Assembly (NCBI GenBank): GCA_016706255.1
Contig: JADJJZ010000004.1
Span: 1 to 27,007, forward strand
Reading direction: 5' to 3'
From: Bacteroidota bacterium
GTDB lineage: Bacteria; Bacteroidota; Bacteroidia; Chitinophagales; BACL12
DNA length: 27,007 nt
Positions 25,152 through 27,007 of this stretch are shown here, piece by piece. Both the position numbers and the translations under genes were made by a program. Under the pieces are notes generated by a model. That model had not been told where the DNA came from. It searched no databases and saw only the letters and a list, made by a program, of their open reading frames with translations. Every line of letters starts with the position of its first letter. Within the stretch, counting starts at the first letter, position 1.

Positions 25152-26283
25152 ATGAAAAACAGAATTATTTTATTCAGCCTTATGCTTGCTGCGATGTTTT
25201 CAGCCAACGCGCAGGTAACTATTATCGACAGTATTTTTACGGCGGTATTTATCGCAATTATCGCTTGTATGTGCCGGCTGCATATTCGGAGGATACACCT
25301 GCGCCGCTGGTATTTAATTTACATGGTTATACTTCTGATGCATTTGGTCAGTCGGTATAACAATTTTAATCCGATAGCAGATACTGCTGGATTTTTAACC
25401 GTAATTCCGAATGGCACATTAGATATTTTCGGCAACCGATATTGGAATTGTTTTATCGCCCCGGGAACAGGCGTTGATGATGTGGCATTTTTAAGTGCTT
25501 TAATTGATAGTCTGGACGCAGAATATAATATTGATTTAAATCGTGTTTATTCCACCGGTATGAGTAATGGTGGATTTATGAGTCATACGTTGGCATGTGA
25601 ATTAAGTAATCGCATAGCTGCTATTGCGAGTGTTGCGGGGAGTATTGATGAAGATAGAATGCCGTTTTGCGACCCACAACATAATACACCCGTGATGCAA
25701 ATTCATGGCAACGCAGATGGCACTGTACCTTATGATGGTGCTTTCGGATTTTTATCGGTTGACTCAGTTGTAAGTTATTGGGTAAACAAAATCGAATGCA
25801 ACGAAGCACCAACATTTACAGCAATTCGGATTTAGTGCCCTCGGATTTATACTGCTGAGCATTGTATACAATGCATGTTAAAAGATATTAATGTTGGAAT
25901 TATTTAAATTATTGATGGCGGTCATACATGGCCTGGCACAGCGGTTACATTTTTAGTGTTGCGAATTTAGATATTAATGCGTGCCGAGAAATTTGGCGGT
26001 TTTTTAGCCAATATAGATTGGATGAATTAACCGAATTGAAACAAATCCTTTATTAAAATGATATTAATATTTATCCGAATCGTTTACTGAAAATATTTAT
26101 TTGAATAGCGAGAAAGGATTAATTGATTCGTGGATGTTGTATGATGTGATGGGGAATTTAGTTGCGGAAGATGATGTAGAGGGGGATAATTTAATTACGA
26201 TTACCGGTGGGGATTTACAGGCGGGATTGTATTATTTGTATGTGAATGGGGAAGTGGGGATGCAGGTGGTGAAGATACAGTAG
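25152..26283 (+). pseudogene. Secreted PHB-depolymerase/LpqC-type esterase with T9SS domain, frame-broken
   Basis: Start MKNRIILFSLMLAAMFSANA is a signal peptide. After a shift the other frame reads YRNYRLYVPAAYSEDTPAPL then VFNLHGYTSDAFGQS (oxyanion region); after a shift back it reads TAGFLTVIPNG, then VYSTGMSNGGFMSHTLACEL, the G-x-S-x-G nucleophile elbow, and NTPVMQIHGNADGTVPYDG, the Asp-containing strand. The His region DGGHTWPGT follows in another frame (about 25915). The end, LIDSWMLYDVMGNLVAEDDV and LQAGLYYLYVNGE, is a T9SS type A sorting domain. By family it is an extracellular polyester, feruloyl or acetyl esterase; the substrate cannot be told. At least four indels break it, most after 25820. 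Confidence 0.75.
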
Positions 26284-26462
26284 GAACCTGCCTACCGGCA
26301 GGCAGGCGCGGAACCCGCAGGCGGGTCGCTGATTTGGGTGGATTTAAACTGATTTTTTTTGGATGATATGTGATGATACTCGCTGATTTTTTTGGTGGAT
26401 GTGTTTTTGAAAGGAACCTGCCACGGCAGGCAGGCACAGATTGAACGGATTTAACGGATAAA
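26284..26462. repeat. Cluster of short palindromic repeats
   Basis: After the esterase stop come CCTGCC-TACC-GGCAGG (26287-26302) and ACCCGC-AG-GCGGGT (26313-26326), two GC-rich hairpins in AT-rich DNA, then CGCTGATTTGGGTGGATTTAAA-type sequence and a second CCTGCCACGGCAGGCAGGCA (26416-26435). A run of CGGATTTAACGGAT units follows. These are the short intergenic repeats common in Bacteroidota; the first hairpin may also terminate the esterase transcript. Confidence 0.65.
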
Positions 26463-26562
26463 AAACGGATTTTTATAGGGTTGAATAATGTGAGTAAATC
26501 GAATTTGTAGGGGAAGTGCATCCGCCTCACAAAATACGATTTACGATTGATGTGATAAATTA

Positions 26563-27007
26563 TTAAAATTTAAATCCGAGTCGGCCTTTTAGTTCGGGGG
26601 GATAATTCGGGAGTTTGTTGCGCTGGATTAAATAGCTGCTGAGGGAATGCGAATCTTTAAAAAATATAATGTTTGTTGAGCGCCTTGCAAATAATCTTTG
26701 CCTGAACCACGGTGCCAACACGGGAGCCAATCATGCGGTGAACCATGTTGATGTGACGGAAACGCCAGTGGCCATTTGTTCGTCGATATCCAATAAATTT
26801 GCATGAGCTGAAATGGCATTTGTAAAATCGGATTGCCACGATAATGAAATAAATAATGCATTACGCATTGCCTCACTGCTTAAATTAGTATACTCACTTT
26901 ATTTTCGCTTAAAAATATTTTTTCAAACGTTTCGATATTCTGTTTTCACCTTCAACTAATGTTGATGGATTAGGCTTTCAGATAATCATTCCAAAATGTA
27001 TGATAAC
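26563..27007 (-). pseudogene. kynA: Tryptophan 2,3-dioxygenase, C-terminal part, frame-broken and cut by the window end
   Basis: Reading from the right edge on the minus strand across frames: SSEAMRNALFISLS-like, then LDIDEQMA, WRFRHINMVHRMIGSRVGT, KDYLQGAQQTLYFLK, DSHSLSSYLIQRNKLPN and YPPELKGRLGFKF with stop at 26563. The R-x-x-H-x-x-M-V-x-R-x-I-G-x-x-x-G-T segment contains the proximal heme-ligand histidine of tryptophan 2,3-dioxygenase, and the L-P-x-x-P-P-E-L-K end is typical of the Bacteroidota enzymes. It opens the indole ring of tryptophan to N-formylkynurenine, the first step of the kynurenine pathway. At least three indels are present in about 150 codons and the N-terminal half is outside the window. 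Confidence 0.8.

Overview
The window looks like AT-rich chromosomal DNA from an uncultured member of the Bacteroidota. The signs are at least eight secreted proteins ending in type IX secretion system (T9SS) type A sorting domains, promoters of the Bacteroidota form (TTTG, about 19-20 nt, TAnnTTTG), starts with A-rich leaders instead of Shine-Dalgarno sites, and the short intergenic repeats common in this phylum. No rRNA, tRNA, CRISPR array, transposase or phage gene was seen. Reading frames are heavily broken at both ends (about 1-9 kb and 24.5-27 kb) and nearly intact in the middle. That gradient, with single-base indels in unrelated genes, suggests a contig with low consensus quality at its ends, so 'pseudogene' calls here may be living genes with sequencing errors.

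Layout. 1-1.75 kb: a frame-broken AbiEi/AbiEii-type (type IV) toxin-antitoxin pair. 1.8-3.1 kb: a small immunity-like gene followed by a composite non-coding repeat; this block recurs at 8.56-9.92 kb. 3.5-8.3 kb: a broken sialidase/BNR-repeat secreted protein and two broken members of a secreted protein family. 9.9-12.75 kb (minus strand): a third, better preserved member of that family, downstream of an intact 638-aa secreted beta-propeller-like protein. 12.9-14.9 kb: a lipoprotein, two tandemly duplicated membrane PH-domain-like proteins and a small Kazal-like lipoprotein. 14.9-16.1 kb: repeat copy and a membrane-anchored cupin. 16.2-17.4 kb (minus): a second, intact nucleotidyltransferase toxin/antitoxin pair with a four-half-site operator candidate. 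17.6-22.4 kb: two convergent T9SS proteins separated by a 1-kb array of palindromic repeats. 22.6-23.7 kb: an arsenic operon (arsR, arsC, small membrane protein) with two matching operator sites. 23.7-24.8 kb: a flavin reductase-like gene convergent with an outer-membrane beta-barrel gene, sharing a hairpin terminator. 25.15-26.3 kb: a broken secreted PHB-depolymerase-type esterase. 26.56-27.0 kb: the 3' end of tryptophan 2,3-dioxygenase.

The most unusual content is non-coding. A composite repeat (four long copies plus one 5' fragment, all in the same orientation) starts with hairpins whose stems enclose GGA- or GGG-type loops and whose stems co-vary between copies. Two of its internal hairpins occur with and without a loop insertion of about 22-25 nt. 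GATGAGTG arrays start exactly at stop codons of four genes. The secreted protein family with three local paralogs and the duplicated PH-domain genes are the main protein-level novelties.
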